A stretch of 64,000 bases of DNA from Tiliqua scincoides (taxonomy: Eukaryota > Chordata > Lepidosauria > Squamata > Scincidae), in the NCBI RefSeq assembly GCF_035046505.1, contig NC_089822.1, positions 98,278,659-98,342,658 of the forward strand, in the 5' to 3' direction. The translations under genes and the position numbers were made by a program. The notes beneath the pieces were generated by a model. It saw only the letters and a list, made by a program, of their open reading frames with translations. It ran no database searches and was not told where the DNA came from. The first letter of the stretch is position 1; each line of letters begins with the position of its first letter. Below are positions 44,084 through 55,770 of the stretch, in pieces.

Positions 44084-45580
44084 TGGCACCTATGCCTCTG
44101 TTCCACCCTCTCCAAAGTCCACTTGGGTTTGTTCCCATGAACATACAGAACCCAACACTGAAATTAAGGATTTCTGTCTGGCATACTTTTTCCGCATGTA
44201 AAGATACTAAACCAGACCACTTCCTTAAATGCTAAAAGCTCAGTACATTACAGACTTAGGGGTGCCTAATTCTGTTAAAATCAGTAGACTTAAGTGTATG
44301 TACTTCAGTTTTGGAATACAGCCTAAACACTCTAGGGCTGGTAGGGTCTGGGCAAAATAGTGTTTCTCCATGACATGGAAAATAAGTGGCTATTTTGTTC
44401 AGCTCACAGTCTAAACTTGCATAACTTGAACACAATTGTTGAACTCTCCCTGAGTGTGATGTATTATTGCACATATTTCTGTTGTTTGATTTCAAAGGTC
44501 ACATTTTTTTCTCAGTTTTGTTCATTTACATAGTAACGTAGTTTTTATCACTATGTGTTGGCTACACTGTCGTGTATTTTGTTTTAAGAGATTGTATAGA
44601 TTTTAATATGTTTGTCTATATTTCATTCAGGTCCCTTTTTAACCAGATTATTTGGAGAGAAGAGCAACGACATTTTAAAAAACTAAAACAGTCAGTTTAA
44701 ATACTGTATGTGACTTGAATTTTTTTTAAAAACTTTGATTTTTTTAAATTGAAGGAAAAATAAATGTTCTCCCCCAGGTTCTGCCCTGAAAGTCTTCTTT
44801 TCCCTGCTGTATTTTCATTTTTCTAGTATGATGCAGTTTTTGCTACCTCCCCCTTTTCCCAGTAACATAATTTCCAAATGTGTGTTTAGAACCTTGATGA
44901 GGGGTTCTACTGTTCACTGCTCCTCAAAACCTGAAGAACAACAAAAGACTTTGCAAACTGTATATGCACAATTCATGTTCAACTACCAGTTGAATCATCC
45001 TAAGGAGAACCTGAGGCTATGAAGCAATTCATGCATGCAAGAAATAAAATAAATAATGAAATCATTCTGCCTCTTAGTACCTAAAGTAAGTTGTCTGATG
45101 TACAGAACCACCCTACATGGATTGGCAGAGGAAAAACTGAAGGGAGGATGTAATTATCTAACTATCAGGGTGATACCACCCTGCTCCTTGCAAATTGTGT
45201 CTGCCATGTTACCTTACCAAGTTGAAGCAGAGGGCTAGACTGAGCATGGCTAGAGACAGGCAGCCTCTCTTGTGTGTTAACAATGATGCTGAATTTTTAT
45301 ATGAACATTTCCCATCAAACTGAGAAAACAGACTGACATTTTGCAGACACTCGAGGCCTGTAGATCAAAAGACATTTAGGCTGTAGCTGAAAATCTTTTC
45401 CTTTTTAAATAGTATCTTAATCACCTCAACACAGCACTGCTTGGGTATTTTACGAGTGAATGTAGTGGGAATTCTGGTCTGGATGCATCCATTACATGGC
45501 TTGTATCTTGTTGGCTCTGCAGTCAATAGGAAACACCAGAAGGGACTTTACTCCACCAAGTTGGTGAATTGGGGATTATT
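44084..45580. other. Intron DNA, no gene seen
   Basis: AT-rich, nothing recognised. Confidence 0.5.
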
Positions 45581-45669
45581 AGCACAATCCTATGCATGAT
45601 TATTCAGAAGTAAGTCCCATTGTGTTCAATGGGACTTCCTCCCAGGTAAATGTACATAGGATTGCAGCT
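45581..45669. mobile_element. Family B palindromic miniature transposon, B13
   Basis: Well preserved: CACAATCCTATGCATGATTA, arms CAGAAGTAAGTCCCATTG and CAATGGGACTTCCTCCCAGG, end GTACATAGGATTGCAGC. Confidence 0.75.
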
Positions 45670-45951
45670 GAAGACTGCTTATTTTCCATGAGAGTTAAAT
45701 AAAAATCTTTTGTAAAAGAAAAAAGCCTCAAGTTACACTGAAGTCTATCTCCAGAAGGAAGTGTTTCTAGCTGCTCACACAGCGATTCTGTTTGCTATGG
45801 ATGCTCAGGTGTTTCCTGCAGTAAATAAGTCTGTGACAGGCATATACGTATGTCTCCCTAAACATGCAGTTGAGCTGTGCTGGGGAGTCAGGGTCATGGC
45901 CAGTCGGAATTTCTTGGCATCTGTCCCTGACTGCTCAGGGTAGCTAAGACA

Positions 45952-45993
45952 ACTTGTGATTCATAAAGCCAAACTTGTGATTCATAAAGCCAA
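45952..45993 (+). repeat. 21-bp perfect tandem duplication
   Basis: ACTTGTGATTCATAAAGCC plus AA, twice in a row without mismatch. Confidence 0.9.
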
Positions 45994-46129
45994 ATGTAGC
46001 TAATCAAGTGCCTATTGTGGCTTGCCAATGTGACTATCATTTTGCAGGACAAGGCAAACTGCAAAAAGCAGGAGATCTGTCAAGACTCTGCTGGGCTACC
46101 CTATGTGGTATACTTTCAGTGCAAACCCA

Positions 46130-46197
46130 GTCAGAAATAATTTACATTGTGTTCAATGGGGCTTACTCCCAAGAAAGTGTGTATAAGATTGCAGCCT
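46130..46197. mobile_element. Family B remnant, B14
   Basis: Right half only is clear: GTTCAATGGGGCTTACTCCC and GTGTATAAGATTGCAGCC. Confidence 0.6.
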
Positions 46198-46690
46198 TCG
46201 TTTAGTTTGGATGGTCGGGGTCACATGTTGTGAAAACTTGATTTAGAGAACTGTGTGTGCCCTTCATGCTACATGTCTGTGTTTTGGGAGATGCCATTGT
46301 AGCTATCGAGTGTGAAATAGCTTTCATTCTTTACTTTGATGCCATGGTGATAGAAGGCTCCATGATAAAATTAGGATACTTCCACATCACCGAGCCTGCT
46401 GATAGAGGACCAGAATGGCCCTAAAAACTGCCATACTGGCTGGGTCGAGGTTGTGTCCTGTCCAGCATCCAGGCACATCCACTTGGGAAGCTCCCAAGAA
46501 GGGCCTGAAGGTGATGGTCAGTCCTTGTTGTTGGTCCCAGCCTTTGCTTCTAAATGCCAAGGTTCCATTGAGCGAACATGGCTCTTAGTTGTCAATAGGC
46601 CTGCTCTCCATGATCTTGTCAACTCCTGTGTAAAGCCATTTAACCAGGACAGCATCATACATGTCTCAACTGGTAGTGAATTTCATGTAC
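46198..46690. other. Intron DNA, no gene seen
   Basis: Nothing recognised. Confidence 0.5.
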
Positions 46691-46877
46691 AGAGAAATGA
46701 AACTGCCTTGTATTGAGGAAACCACTGATCCCTCCAACTCTGTATTTTCTACATTGACTGGTAGCGGCTTTCATAGTAGTGTTTCAGGTAGAGTTTCTTT
46801 CCCACTCTTACCTGGAGATCCCAGGGATTGAACCTGGCTCATTGGGAATGCAAGGCAGGTGCTCTGTCACTGATCTG
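46691..46877 (-). mobile_element. tRNA-Ala-like SINE
   Basis: On the minus strand the head has a pol III B box (GGTTCAATCCC) and an A-box-like GATCAGTGACAGAGCACC, with TTGCAT in the anticodon-loop position, which points to tRNA-Ala. The body includes TACATTGACTGGTAGCGGCT on the plus strand. Best copy of this SINE in the window. Confidence 0.75.
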
Positions 46878-47603
46878 TGTCTACATCTTTGCCTCCAGTT
46901 GCATATTCTATGGAGAAATATTTTCTCTTGTCCCTTCTCATAGTTTTAGAAACTGTTCACATTCGCCGTTAGCCATCTTTCCCCCTCTCCAAGCTACGAA
47001 ACCCCAGATGGTTTAGACTTTCTTTGTAGAAAAGTGTTCCATCCCCTTAATGATGGTTTCCCTTTTATTTAGAGTACCTTTTTCAGCACGCTGGGAACAT
47101 CTAAAACCATGTACATGATTGGCTTATATAATAGCAGTATAATATTTGGCATTTTTATTTTCAATCTATTTCTTCATTGTTTCTGTCCTAGGGCATGTTC
47201 CCTTGGTTGGGTGCACTTCATTTCTTTGCCAACCATTCTTCTCTACCCCCCCCCCCCGCAACCTCTTTGTATAAAGGATGCTCACTCTGTTGTGTCTTCT
47301 TCCAGTTTCCCTAAAATGATAGGTTTTCTGTATTTTGCAAGATACTTTGCAGACCTGTCTCGGCTTCTGCGAATACTGTACTTGGTTAAAATTATCTATG
47401 AAGCAGGAAAAAGCCAAGACTTAAGCAAAACAGATGGTCAGTGAAAGTTTACTATCAACTTGTTGTGATTTATCTTCTTCCCCCTCGCTTCTCCTCCCAT
47501 GGATGTATTGACCGAAGTAATGAGTTAGCTATGGCTTAAGTTTGACAGGCAGCCTGGAACTTGAGCCAAAAATTTCCCACATTAGATCTCTCAGAAATGC
47601 AGG
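46878..47603. other. Intron DNA, no gene seen
   Basis: A C10 run near 47250. Open frames of up to 111 codons here show no recognisable domain. Confidence 0.5.
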
Positions 47604-47634
47604 CTCTCTCTCTCTCTCTCTCTCTTTTTTTTTT
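47604..47634 (+). repeat. CT microsatellite passing into a T run
   Basis: About ten CT units then T10, followed by ACAG. This forms an ideal-looking polypyrimidine tract and acceptor by chance or otherwise; see findings. Confidence 0.9.
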
Positions 47635-48620
47635 ACAGGCAGTTTAAAGCCTGAAACTCATCTAAGGGGATTTGCTGCACCTGGCAGCTACATATCTCTG
47701 CCCAAAGATGTGTGTGAAGTTTTAGAAATCTCTTCAGAAGTTAACAACATCAAATCCAGCCACAATTCCTCAGACAATTCCCCAGCCAGAGCAATATATG
47801 GCATCCATTGATGCTGTCTGTGCTTTGCTTTGGGAAGAAACAAAAGGGAGAGCAAGATCCTTTCCAAGTATGTTGATATGTAAGCTGCCTCCTAGTATCT
47901 GCCTTGAAGTTTGAGAGGAGTTTGGAAAGAACCATAAAAGGAATTTCAGTGGGCTCGCCTAACATCTTGGAAGCATACTGAAGTTTATTCAAGCCTTTTA
48001 AAAGTAGTGCATATAACAGTCTAGTTTTTCCCCCTCTTGGGCCGGGTATGACACCATGCTCCAACCATTTCAAAAAATGAAAGAGCCTGGATTATTGTAG
48101 CATTGCCATTGGTTTATTTATTTAAATCATGTGAATTGGTTATCTCCTGCTAAGGGCAGACCAGAATACTTGCAGTTAAACGTGACAGATCAAGTTTGAT
48201 GAACTGACACGTTAACATCAATGTAATGTTTTTACGAAGTTTGATAATCAACAGAAACAAGTTCCTGCCTCCACAGAGCTTGCAATCTAAATTTTGACAG
48301 TAGGGAAGACAATGGATAAGAGGAGACAATGTATTCTGTCTCCTGCTCATTTTCATGCCACTGATGCTCAAAATTTTCCAGGTGAGAACCAGATTTTAGC
48401 CTAGAGGAGAATAATATGCTGATCGGTGATACTGAGGATGCTAATAATGAGAATGTTATGTGTTACAAGGCAGTCAGTTGCTTAGTGTTGCTTCACGGGC
48501 CAATGTTTAGCTACCTCTTGTATTGGATATTATAATTTTATGTTATATAGAACATTTCTTTTTTCAGGTGTGATTCTGCAATAACATTGACATAATTTTG
48601 AATCAAGTCTTCCTAAGCAA
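47635..48620. other. Intron DNA; 58-codon open frame after the acceptor-like site
   Basis: 47639..47812 is open in one frame then stops. It does not resemble SHB or any family I know. Rest unremarkable. Confidence 0.4.
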
Positions 48621-48755
48621 CTGGCACACTGGCAGTTGGTGGGGGGCTTAAATCCCCCAATGTCCCTACTAATAAATGACCCTCTTCTACATGGCACACC
48701 TGCAGACCATTCGCAGCACACCAGTGTGCCACAACACAGTGGTTGAAAATGTCTG
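48621..48755 (-). mobile_element. Truncated hAT-like element
   Basis: Reverse-strand relative of 50838..51064: CAGCACACCAGTGTGCCACA and AGTGGTTGAAAATGTCTG are its terminal part. The other end and the target duplication are missing. Confidence 0.7.
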
Positions 48756-48771
48756 CTCTAGAAGCTCCTAA

Positions 48772-48905
48772 CATCAGCGTAACCATACAACAGGCATAGG
48801 CTGAGAGAGAGAATAGCTTTCCCAAGGCTGCTCAGTGAGCATTGTGACTGAACAGGGATTGAGAATTGAGCTTCCTGCTTTCTAGTGCAATACCTGAGCT
48901 ACTAC
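48772..48905 (-). mobile_element. Possible CORE-SINE-like remnant
   Basis: GGCTGAGAGAGAGAATAGC, CCCAAGGCTGCTCAGTGAGC, then a degraded end with GAGCTACTACA. Strongly diverged. Confidence 0.35.
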
Positions 48906-50747
48906 ATTATATATTACCTGTCCTTTGTATTCATCATAATTATACCTGCAGGTACTGACTCTGCCAAGTGGGATGTTGTAGAGCATGTTGGATTATGGGA
49001 AACAGTTTCCAAATGCCTTTTTTCCCCCCAAAGAAAACTCACCCACAGCATGCACACAAATTTCCTGCCCTCGCCCAGTGATAATTAAGGTAACCTACTC
49101 CTAGTTCCCTTAATAAGCCTCCCTTCCCATTTAGGAATTGTTGGGCTAGAGTGTCATTGATGTCATTTAAATTTCAACAGGAAGTGCAATTTCTTTCGCC
49201 AACATTTGTATAATTGCTTTTATGTGTACTTTCCGGTGAATCTTCTAATAGAGTTAATTTCAAGTCACGTTATTAGTTCTTGTGACAATATTTGTTTCTG
49301 GCTTTTTTCTTGCATCTGGAATGTTTTTTGTTCTAGCTGCAGCTGTGCCAGCAGAATTTTCTTTTACTGGTCTCAGGGCTAGATTGCTAATGAGTTCCAG
49401 TGAACCCTAGGGTCCTGGGGTCTATGTTAGTGGAGGTGGTTATTGCCTCCCCTGGCCCCCCTCCCCACTCTTTCCTGACTCATCTCCAAAATTGGCCACC
49501 ACCCCAAGGTGTCAGCTGCTTTCCCCTCCCATTCTCTCTTCTGTAAAGACAGGCAGCAGAACTACAGACCAGAAGGAAGGAGTAGAGTAGCTGCTTCTCC
49601 CTGTTCTTGCCATCTACTTTTTCATAAGCAGAGCAGAGGAGTGGGGTTGGGGAGGGAGCAGCAGCAGCTGGATGGCGGCATAGGAGGAGGCGGAGAAGAT
49701 CAAGATCTGCCATCACTGTCACCAAGGTGGCACAGCAAAAGGAGGGGGACCCACTGAGTTTTAGCGACAGGATAGAATAGCAGGAGAAGTTAAGAGAGTG
49801 GCACCTCTCCTCCAGACTTGGGTGCCACACACTGGTTTAACTGGAGCTGATGGGATGCTTGGCAGTTATAGAAGGGAGAAAACCAACATAAACTGGTGGG
49901 ATTGGAATGGAAGCAACTGTACCACTCTCGCTTCAAATGTACGTATTCCTTCTCCACGGTTGAGCTCTGAGAGTGCAGACCTTCAGATTTGTACAAGAAG
50001 GAGCTGTGTATGGTCCTGGTTGGGCTAGTCTCTGATACTAAGACATCTCTTTCTTTTCTCCCTCCCATCCCAGAGCAGCTTTGCACATTTCAAAAATAGT
50101 GCATATGTAAAAGAATACTAATAAGGCAATGAATTAGTAATAACCATACGTGGTACTTGACCTCACCTGAAACATGGGGGGGGGGGCGACACCACACTAA
50201 TCACTAATAACTGAGCTGGCACTTGTAGGTATGCATGTCTGCCTTTCCAGTTGAGGGACTGGTAGGAAGATGGGCTCATCCTGTGGCTGAGGAATGTGCT
50301 GTGAGCCCTCTTTTTATATTGCATCTAACTTTAGCTGAAATCTGTTGGAATGGATATCTGCTAGATATCAGATTATACAGATTCCATCTGTATAATTTCT
50401 TTGTACTGGTTGCTTTGATCAAATGAGCTTCACTTTGAATTTCTTCTTTTTTTATCAGCAGAACTGTCATATGGCAAAGGAACAGTTTGAGTTAACTGAA
50501 GAGTTTCCTTTCTTTTCCCCCCTTTCAAATTATAACATAAAAGGGAAGATTTAGTCAGGGACTTATCTAGATGATCAGTTCAGAGCATGCTGCTTCTGTG
50601 TTGAAGCCCATGTGTGATAGGCAGGTTAATCCCAATTCAAAGGCAATATTGACGCTACGCATAATGGATGGGAAAGAGTTAGCCATGCTGACTCCCCTCC
50701 TCTCTTCTCTATTTTAGAAGGCCTGTGGATGTGCACTCCAGCATAGC
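48906..50747. other. Intron DNA, no gene seen
   Basis: Purine-rich GA/GCA stretch at about 49620..49700 and a G10 run near 50177. No gene. Confidence 0.5.
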
Positions 50748-50773
50748 TGAGAGAGAGAGAGAGAGAGAGAGAG
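50748..50773. repeat. GA microsatellite
   Basis: About thirteen GA units. Confidence 0.95.
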
Positions 50774-50837
50774 CATTCAGCTGCTATTGAAGGACCTGGG
50801 ACTTTGGTTTCACATCAGTAGCAGCCACTGTCCAGAG

Positions 50838-51064
50838 CAGCCATTTTCAACCACTGCGCCGTGGACACTGGTGTGCCACGAGTGGTCCATAGGTGTGCCA
50901 CAGGAATTTGGGGGAAGGTCATTTATTAGTAGGGCCAATGGGGGATGTGAGCCCCCCATTGGCAGTATGGTGTGCCTTGTCATTGTCAAAAACCTGATGG
51001 TGTGCTTTGACAATTTTAGTGCCTTGTCAGTGTGCCATGAGATGAAAAAGGTTGAACATCACTG
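50838..51064 (+). mobile_element. Non-autonomous hAT-like transposon (227 bp)
   Basis: Starts CAGCCATTTTCAACCACTG and ends GTTGAACATCACTG. The 8-bp target duplication GTCCAGAG at 50830..50837 and 51065..51072 is perfect. Reference copy for the family seen at 20549 and 48621. Confidence 0.92.
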
Positions 51065-51072
51065 GTCCAGAG

Positions 51073-51732
51073 AATCTCCTTGTCAGTTTCACTTGACTAG
51101 CCCTTCCAGTTGCTAGAGTTGGGAAAGCGTGCAGGTAGAAGACTTCTCCTGACTGTGCCTTGCAACTAGCCAGTGCCAGCTCCCATGTCAGCTTCACCTT
51201 TGTACCCTGGGCACAAATGACAACACAACAACATGGGGAAAGTGTGTATAAATTTAAGAGGAATCAATATGAGTTGAATGCTGTACTTTTTTCCCCTTCA
51301 AAAGAGGTTTAGGAAGGCTATTGGATTATATTTAATTACTTTCTGGGATGTGTTCAGTTTAAAGAGTGTTTTCCCTTATGACCCCTTCTGTATATTAGCA
51401 TCGAATTAGATGCATTTTGCATTTGATGAGATGAGGTGATACGTCACACTGGACTGTATTCCATTAGACTTCAGGTGTGGGGTATGTTCTTGTATCTCCC
51501 CTCCCGAAAAGCTTGGAAAAAGCCAGTACATCACAGAGAGAGTTTTCGTATATCCCTTTCCTGGATAATTTTGTTTGCTACAGGCAGGAAGCTGTTAACC
51601 TGGAGGAGAATTCAGCAACATGGGAACCCCCCCCCCCCAGACCTCTCCAGAGTTTTATTTGGTACAGTGTCTAGAACCATTCTGAATAAGCACAGCCTTC
51701 CAGGTCTGTTCTTGCAATCTTTGCAACTTAAT
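51073..51732. other. Intron DNA, no gene seen
   Basis: C10 run near 51628. Nothing recognised. Confidence 0.5.
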
Positions 51733-51740
51733 ATATAGGG

Positions 51741-52115
51741 CAGGGGTGCTCAATAGGTGGATCGTGATCTACCGGTAGATCGCGAGGCAAAATGAGTAGA
51801 TCGCGGAGTGCCGACCCCCCCCCCTTCAGGTGCCTCTGGGAGGAAACGCCAGGAGTAAGGCCCATTGTACTCAATGGGGCTTACTCCCAGGTAAGTGTGG
51901 CTAGGATTGCAGCCTCACAGCCTAATCCTAGGCATGTCTACTCAGGAGTAAGTCCTGTTATACTCAGTGGGGCTCAAGGTACACCAACATACATTGTACA
52001 CATAAATGTTATAAGTTATGATGGCGCGAACATTGTAAAAAAAAACTCTGGTAGATCTCCGGGCCTTGCTGGGTTTCAAAGTAGCTCTCGAGCCAAAAAA
52101 GTGTGAGCACCCCTG
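51741..52115. mobile_element. hAT-like transposon containing family-B sequence
   Basis: Starts CAGGGGTGCTCAATAGGTGG, followed by ATCTACCGGTAGATCGCG, and ends AAAGTGTGAGCACCCCTG. The perfect 8-bp duplication ATATAGGG lies at 51733..51740 and 52116..52123. From about 51850 to 51975 it holds one and a half family-B palindromes end to end. Confidence 0.92.
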
Positions 52116-52123
52116 ATATAGGG

Positions 52124-53070
52124 CATGTCTTCAACCTCTCCTGACAAGGGAACCTCAAACTGCAACATCACTTACACAGTGTAGTAGACATTGTGTCACT
52201 GTAGCCTTAATACGAAATTGAAACCAGTGAGTTTAAGAAGATGCACTCACTCATTTTAATGGGATATGTTGGTCTTCTCTCTCCCTTGAGGATTTCTTTC
52301 CAAATTTCATTAATTTGTAAAGGCTCATTTACAAAACTGTTTCTTGCTTTAGTTTTGGTGGCTGCCATTGCTGAGAAGACTTGCTCATAAAAATATTCAT
52401 TCCAGATGGAGATAATTGCATCTTTGTTTTACTTACTGGATCCAGATACTCTGTGTTCACTGAACTGCAGAACTTGCACAAAACTGCTGTTGAAATGGCA
52501 ATACTAACCCTGTGTAACTTTAAGCACCATCTTACATTTGTGAGCCTTTCTTGAGGCCCTGGGAGCAGAGTCCCTCTTCTTTATGCTTGCTGAAGAAAGT
52601 ATGATAAGGGCATTCTTGGATTCATTAACTATTTGAGCTCAGTCGAGTATTGCCAAATAAGAGGGGACAGCGGTTTCTGCCTCACCATCACATCTTCCTG
52701 CACATCCCACCCATTCTGCCTTCTCCTCCTCACTGTTACTCACTTCAGTGCATCCCATTCAGTTTTGTTGCACTTGGCTGCCTTCTGCATCCGTCTCCTG
52801 CACTTGATTGTCTTCTGCATCTTCATGTGTGATCAATATCCTACAAACATCATGTCTAACACCCTTTGCATTTTCCTTGTGCACTTCTTGTCACTGTTTA
52901 TTCAAATTAGTGCACTGCTCCCCAGTGGTGTACTCGGGGAGGCAAGGGGTGCAAATACCCTGGGCAACACGCAATTGGGCATTTGGGGGGCAGCATTGTG
53001 ACTTGCTCCCCTCCCCCCCACCACTGGTTTTTTGAGTGTTCAGGAACTGCATGGAGAGGCTACAGGAGCG
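52124..53070. other. Intron DNA, no gene seen
   Basis: 52921..53020 (CAGTGGTGTACTCGGGGAGG onward) looks like the start of another DNA transposon that leads into the hairpin pair below. Confidence 0.4.
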
Positions 53071-53253
53071 CTGATCTGAGGGCCGCCATCCTCCCCTCCC
53101 CTTTCTTTAAAGGAGAGGAGGGCAGCCCTCAAATCAGTGGGGAACCATACCCAGAGTGTCTGCTCTCCTGCAGCCACTCTAGACAACTGCATCTGAGGGC
53201 TGCCCTCTCTTCTCCTCTTTAAAGAAAAGGGAGGAGAGGAGGGCGGCCCTCAG
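53071..53253. repeat. Pair of mirror-image GC-rich hairpins
   Basis: 53071..53137 folds on itself (GAGGGCCGCC facing GGGCAGCCCTC across CTTTAAAG) and 53193..53253 does the same. The second is close to the reverse complement of the first. Probably the core of a fold-back transposon running from about 52921 to 53500. Confidence 0.7.
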
Positions 53254-53710
53254 AATGGCCAGGGAGCCATTCCAGCCAGAAGTGGCACATGCCTCCTCCG
53301 ATTTCAGAGGAGGCACGTGCTGCTTCAAGCTTCAGTTGAGCCTTTTGCACCACTGCTAAGCAGTACGAAAGGCTCCATTGGAGCTTTTTCGCTCCACTGG
53401 AAGCAGCACCCAGGAGACAAGCGCTGCTTCCAGGAAGTGAGCAGTGCTTGCGTCCTAAGCGCTGCTTCCAGCAGTACAAAACAGCTCAGATGGAGTCTTT
53501 CATGCCACTTAGCAAAAAGGGGGAAAGGAGAAGGTGACCTGGAAACAATTGCAGTGATCACATTGGGGGTGGAAATTGCTTCTGGGTTGGGAGGCAGCAA
53601 GCAAGGAGGTGGCCCCTGGCAGGAAAACCCCAAGGACTGCCACTGCTGCTTCCCATCTTACTGTCAGCACCTTGAATTCCCTTTGCAGGTTAGAAGAATG
53701 TTCCCTACAG
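53254..53710. other. GC-rich continuation with repeated GCTGCTTCCAG units
   Basis: GCAGCACC, GCGCTGCTTCCAG and their near-reverse complements recur between 53310 and 53480. No domain in any frame. Confidence 0.4.
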
Positions 53711-53900
53711 CAGTAGTTCCCAAATTTTTTTGACTGGCAGCTCCCTTGACCTACCGGGCCATTGGCTGCTGCTCCCCATTAGGGCTACAATCTTATATAT
53801 TGTAGAAGATGGTGGATTTTTAGTGAGAATTCCATGGCTCCCCAGGCTGGTTTCCGCAGCTACACAGGCAGCCACAGCTCACAGTTTGGGAACCACTTCA
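53711..53900 (+). mobile_element. Short hAT-like transposon
   Basis: Starts CAGTAGTTCCCAAATTTTTT and ends CAGTTTGGGAACCACTTCA. The target duplication is CCCTACAG (53703..53710) against CCCTGCAG (53901..53908), 7 of 8. The last bases of the right end are altered. Confidence 0.7.
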
Positions 53901-54861
53901 CCCTGCAGGGAGTGCCAGGACTACAGTTCAGTGCGAAGGCTGTGCTTGGCACCTCTGAAATTATTGAGGTTATTGAGGTGCATGCAGAAGGATCACATCC
54001 CTGAACTGAATCCCTATGAACGCTCCTTCCCAGGTTCACATAAACTGCACTTAAATGCTATTTTTAAAAAAATGAGGTAGTGGTAGTGGCAGCACTTCAA
54101 GCCAATCAGTCAGCAACCTGCTTGTACCCACTGAAGATCTCCTTTTAGTGCAAAGATGTTACCCTTTAATTCGCTTAACTACTTTTGATGATTGTAGTGG
54201 AGCAGTGACAGTTTTCCTGACATCTTGCGCATATTCATGATCACTTTGTCACAGATATTTTCACTTTCTTTGTCTAATCTGTCTCTCTTAATCTGGATTA
54301 GTTCACTGAAGTGTTCTCATAGTCACTAAAGCTGATTAAAATCCATCCATCCACGAAAACGTGATTTGAAGAGAGATGAAATATCTGTCCATTGTGTCAA
54401 TCTTAATTATGTGACAGCTAAATTATGTCATTGGATAACAGATCTGTGCTTTATGCAGTCTTTTGAGAAATCCCCTTCACACCCTGATATTTATCCTCAC
54501 AGTTTTAACTTCTATGAAGCAGTTCTTGGTTGTGAAGCCAATTCTGCCCTTCTCAGCAAGGGAGGATGAGAATGAAAGCCTCTCCAGGCTAACATCTGTT
54601 GTGTTTCAGACTCCTTGAAGCCATCTAGTTATGAATGTGCCCATCAAATGTTGAGCTTGTAAAAAGTATCTGGCAACATTTTTTTAAAGTGGTGTTTTGC
54701 TTACTTGTTTCTGCAGCAGTGTGTTTTAAATTGTATCACCATTGACGAGGTCAGAGTAAAAGACTGTACTTCTGCTAAAGGGTTGTTCCCATGCCAGACA
54801 TACAGTGCTATCATTTTTTGGTAGTAAAAGATTTCCATGGCGAGTTAGGTTAGTGTGATAG
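53901..54861. other. Intron DNA, no gene seen
   Basis: Nothing recognised. Confidence 0.5.
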
Positions 54862-54955
54862 AAAACCAGCAGGAATTTCTATGGCGCTTTTAAGGCAAAG
54901 CATTTATTGTAGCACAAGCTTTCGTGGACTACAGACCACTTTGTCAGATGTGTTT
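54862..54955. mobile_element. Unclassified interspersed repeat
   Basis: TTCTATGGCGCTTTTAAGGC, then CACAAGCTTTCGTGGACTAC and CAGACCACTTTGTCAGATG, a block I recognise as a common reptile repeat without being able to name its class. Related scraps at 11121..11278. Confidence 0.5.
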
Positions 54956-55459
54956 ATGTAGTATAACAGTAAAAGTGACACATGTACCACCTGGGTGTCT
55001 CAATCTCAAAAGTAAGAGAGTTAAAAGATAGTAGGTTACATTTTGAGAACCTGCAATCATTCTCTTGGGAATAGCCACCTAAATGTTTTCCCCATGGGAG
55101 CAGCACTGGGAAACAGGACTGTTTCCTCTCTGGTGTCTCAGTCCTTTTGTGACATCAGCAGTCATGACACCAGGCCTCACCTGTGCCTCGGACAGCTTTG
55201 CATGCCTAGCAACCAACACACCTAAGAGTGGGACAAAGCAGTAAGGGTGGGCATGGTTTGCCATCTCAACATGTGCCTTGTGGGTCTCTATCTTCACACC
55301 AGTAAGCGCATGAGGAACTGTTGTATGGAAGCCCTCCACTTTGTGGCTTTCTTTGAAGGTGAGTATGTCTGTCCTGCTGCTGCCCTTCTTTGTTGTGGCA
55401 GTGGGAAGGGCCTTTGTGTGTCCCCCCACCTTTGCTTAGAGATTGGGACTTGAACTGGG
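54956..55459. other. Intron DNA, no gene seen
   Basis: Nothing recognised. Confidence 0.5.
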
Positions 55460-55770
55460 AGTCTCTTGGCTGCTGCCTCTTTCCCTTTTTTGCTGTTGTC
55501 TCTTTTGCCACCTTTAGCCTCTCTTTTCAGCAGCTGGAGTGCTCCTTTCCTGATTTTCTTTTTCCCCCTTCTTCTTGCTGCTCCTTTGCCTGCCCTCTTC
55601 CAACCATCTCGTTCCATTGTTCCCAACTGTCCATTTTCTCTGCTGCTTATCTCCTCCTCTTGCCTCCATTCTGCTTCTTTGCCTTCCATTTCCCTTTCCA
55701 TCCTCCATGTCCTCTCTCTTTCCCCCTCCACTTCCTCCTCCCATTTTTTCTCTTTTTAAATCCTCCTGCT
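55460..55770 (+). repeat. Long polypyrimidine (CT-rich) tract
   Basis: About 300 bp made almost wholly of C and T in irregular CCT/CTT/TCC units. It produces long chance frames (Ser/Phe/Leu-rich on +, Arg/Lys/Glu-rich on -) that are not genes. Confidence 0.8.

Noticed and set aside
46691-46877. tRNA-Ala gene
   Set aside because: The cloverleaf is broken and it is joined to a SINE body that occurs in other copies.
47109-47444. 111-codon frame as an SHB exon
   Set aside because: No similarity to SHB tyrosine-motif or SH2 sequence and no acceptor/donor pair in frame.
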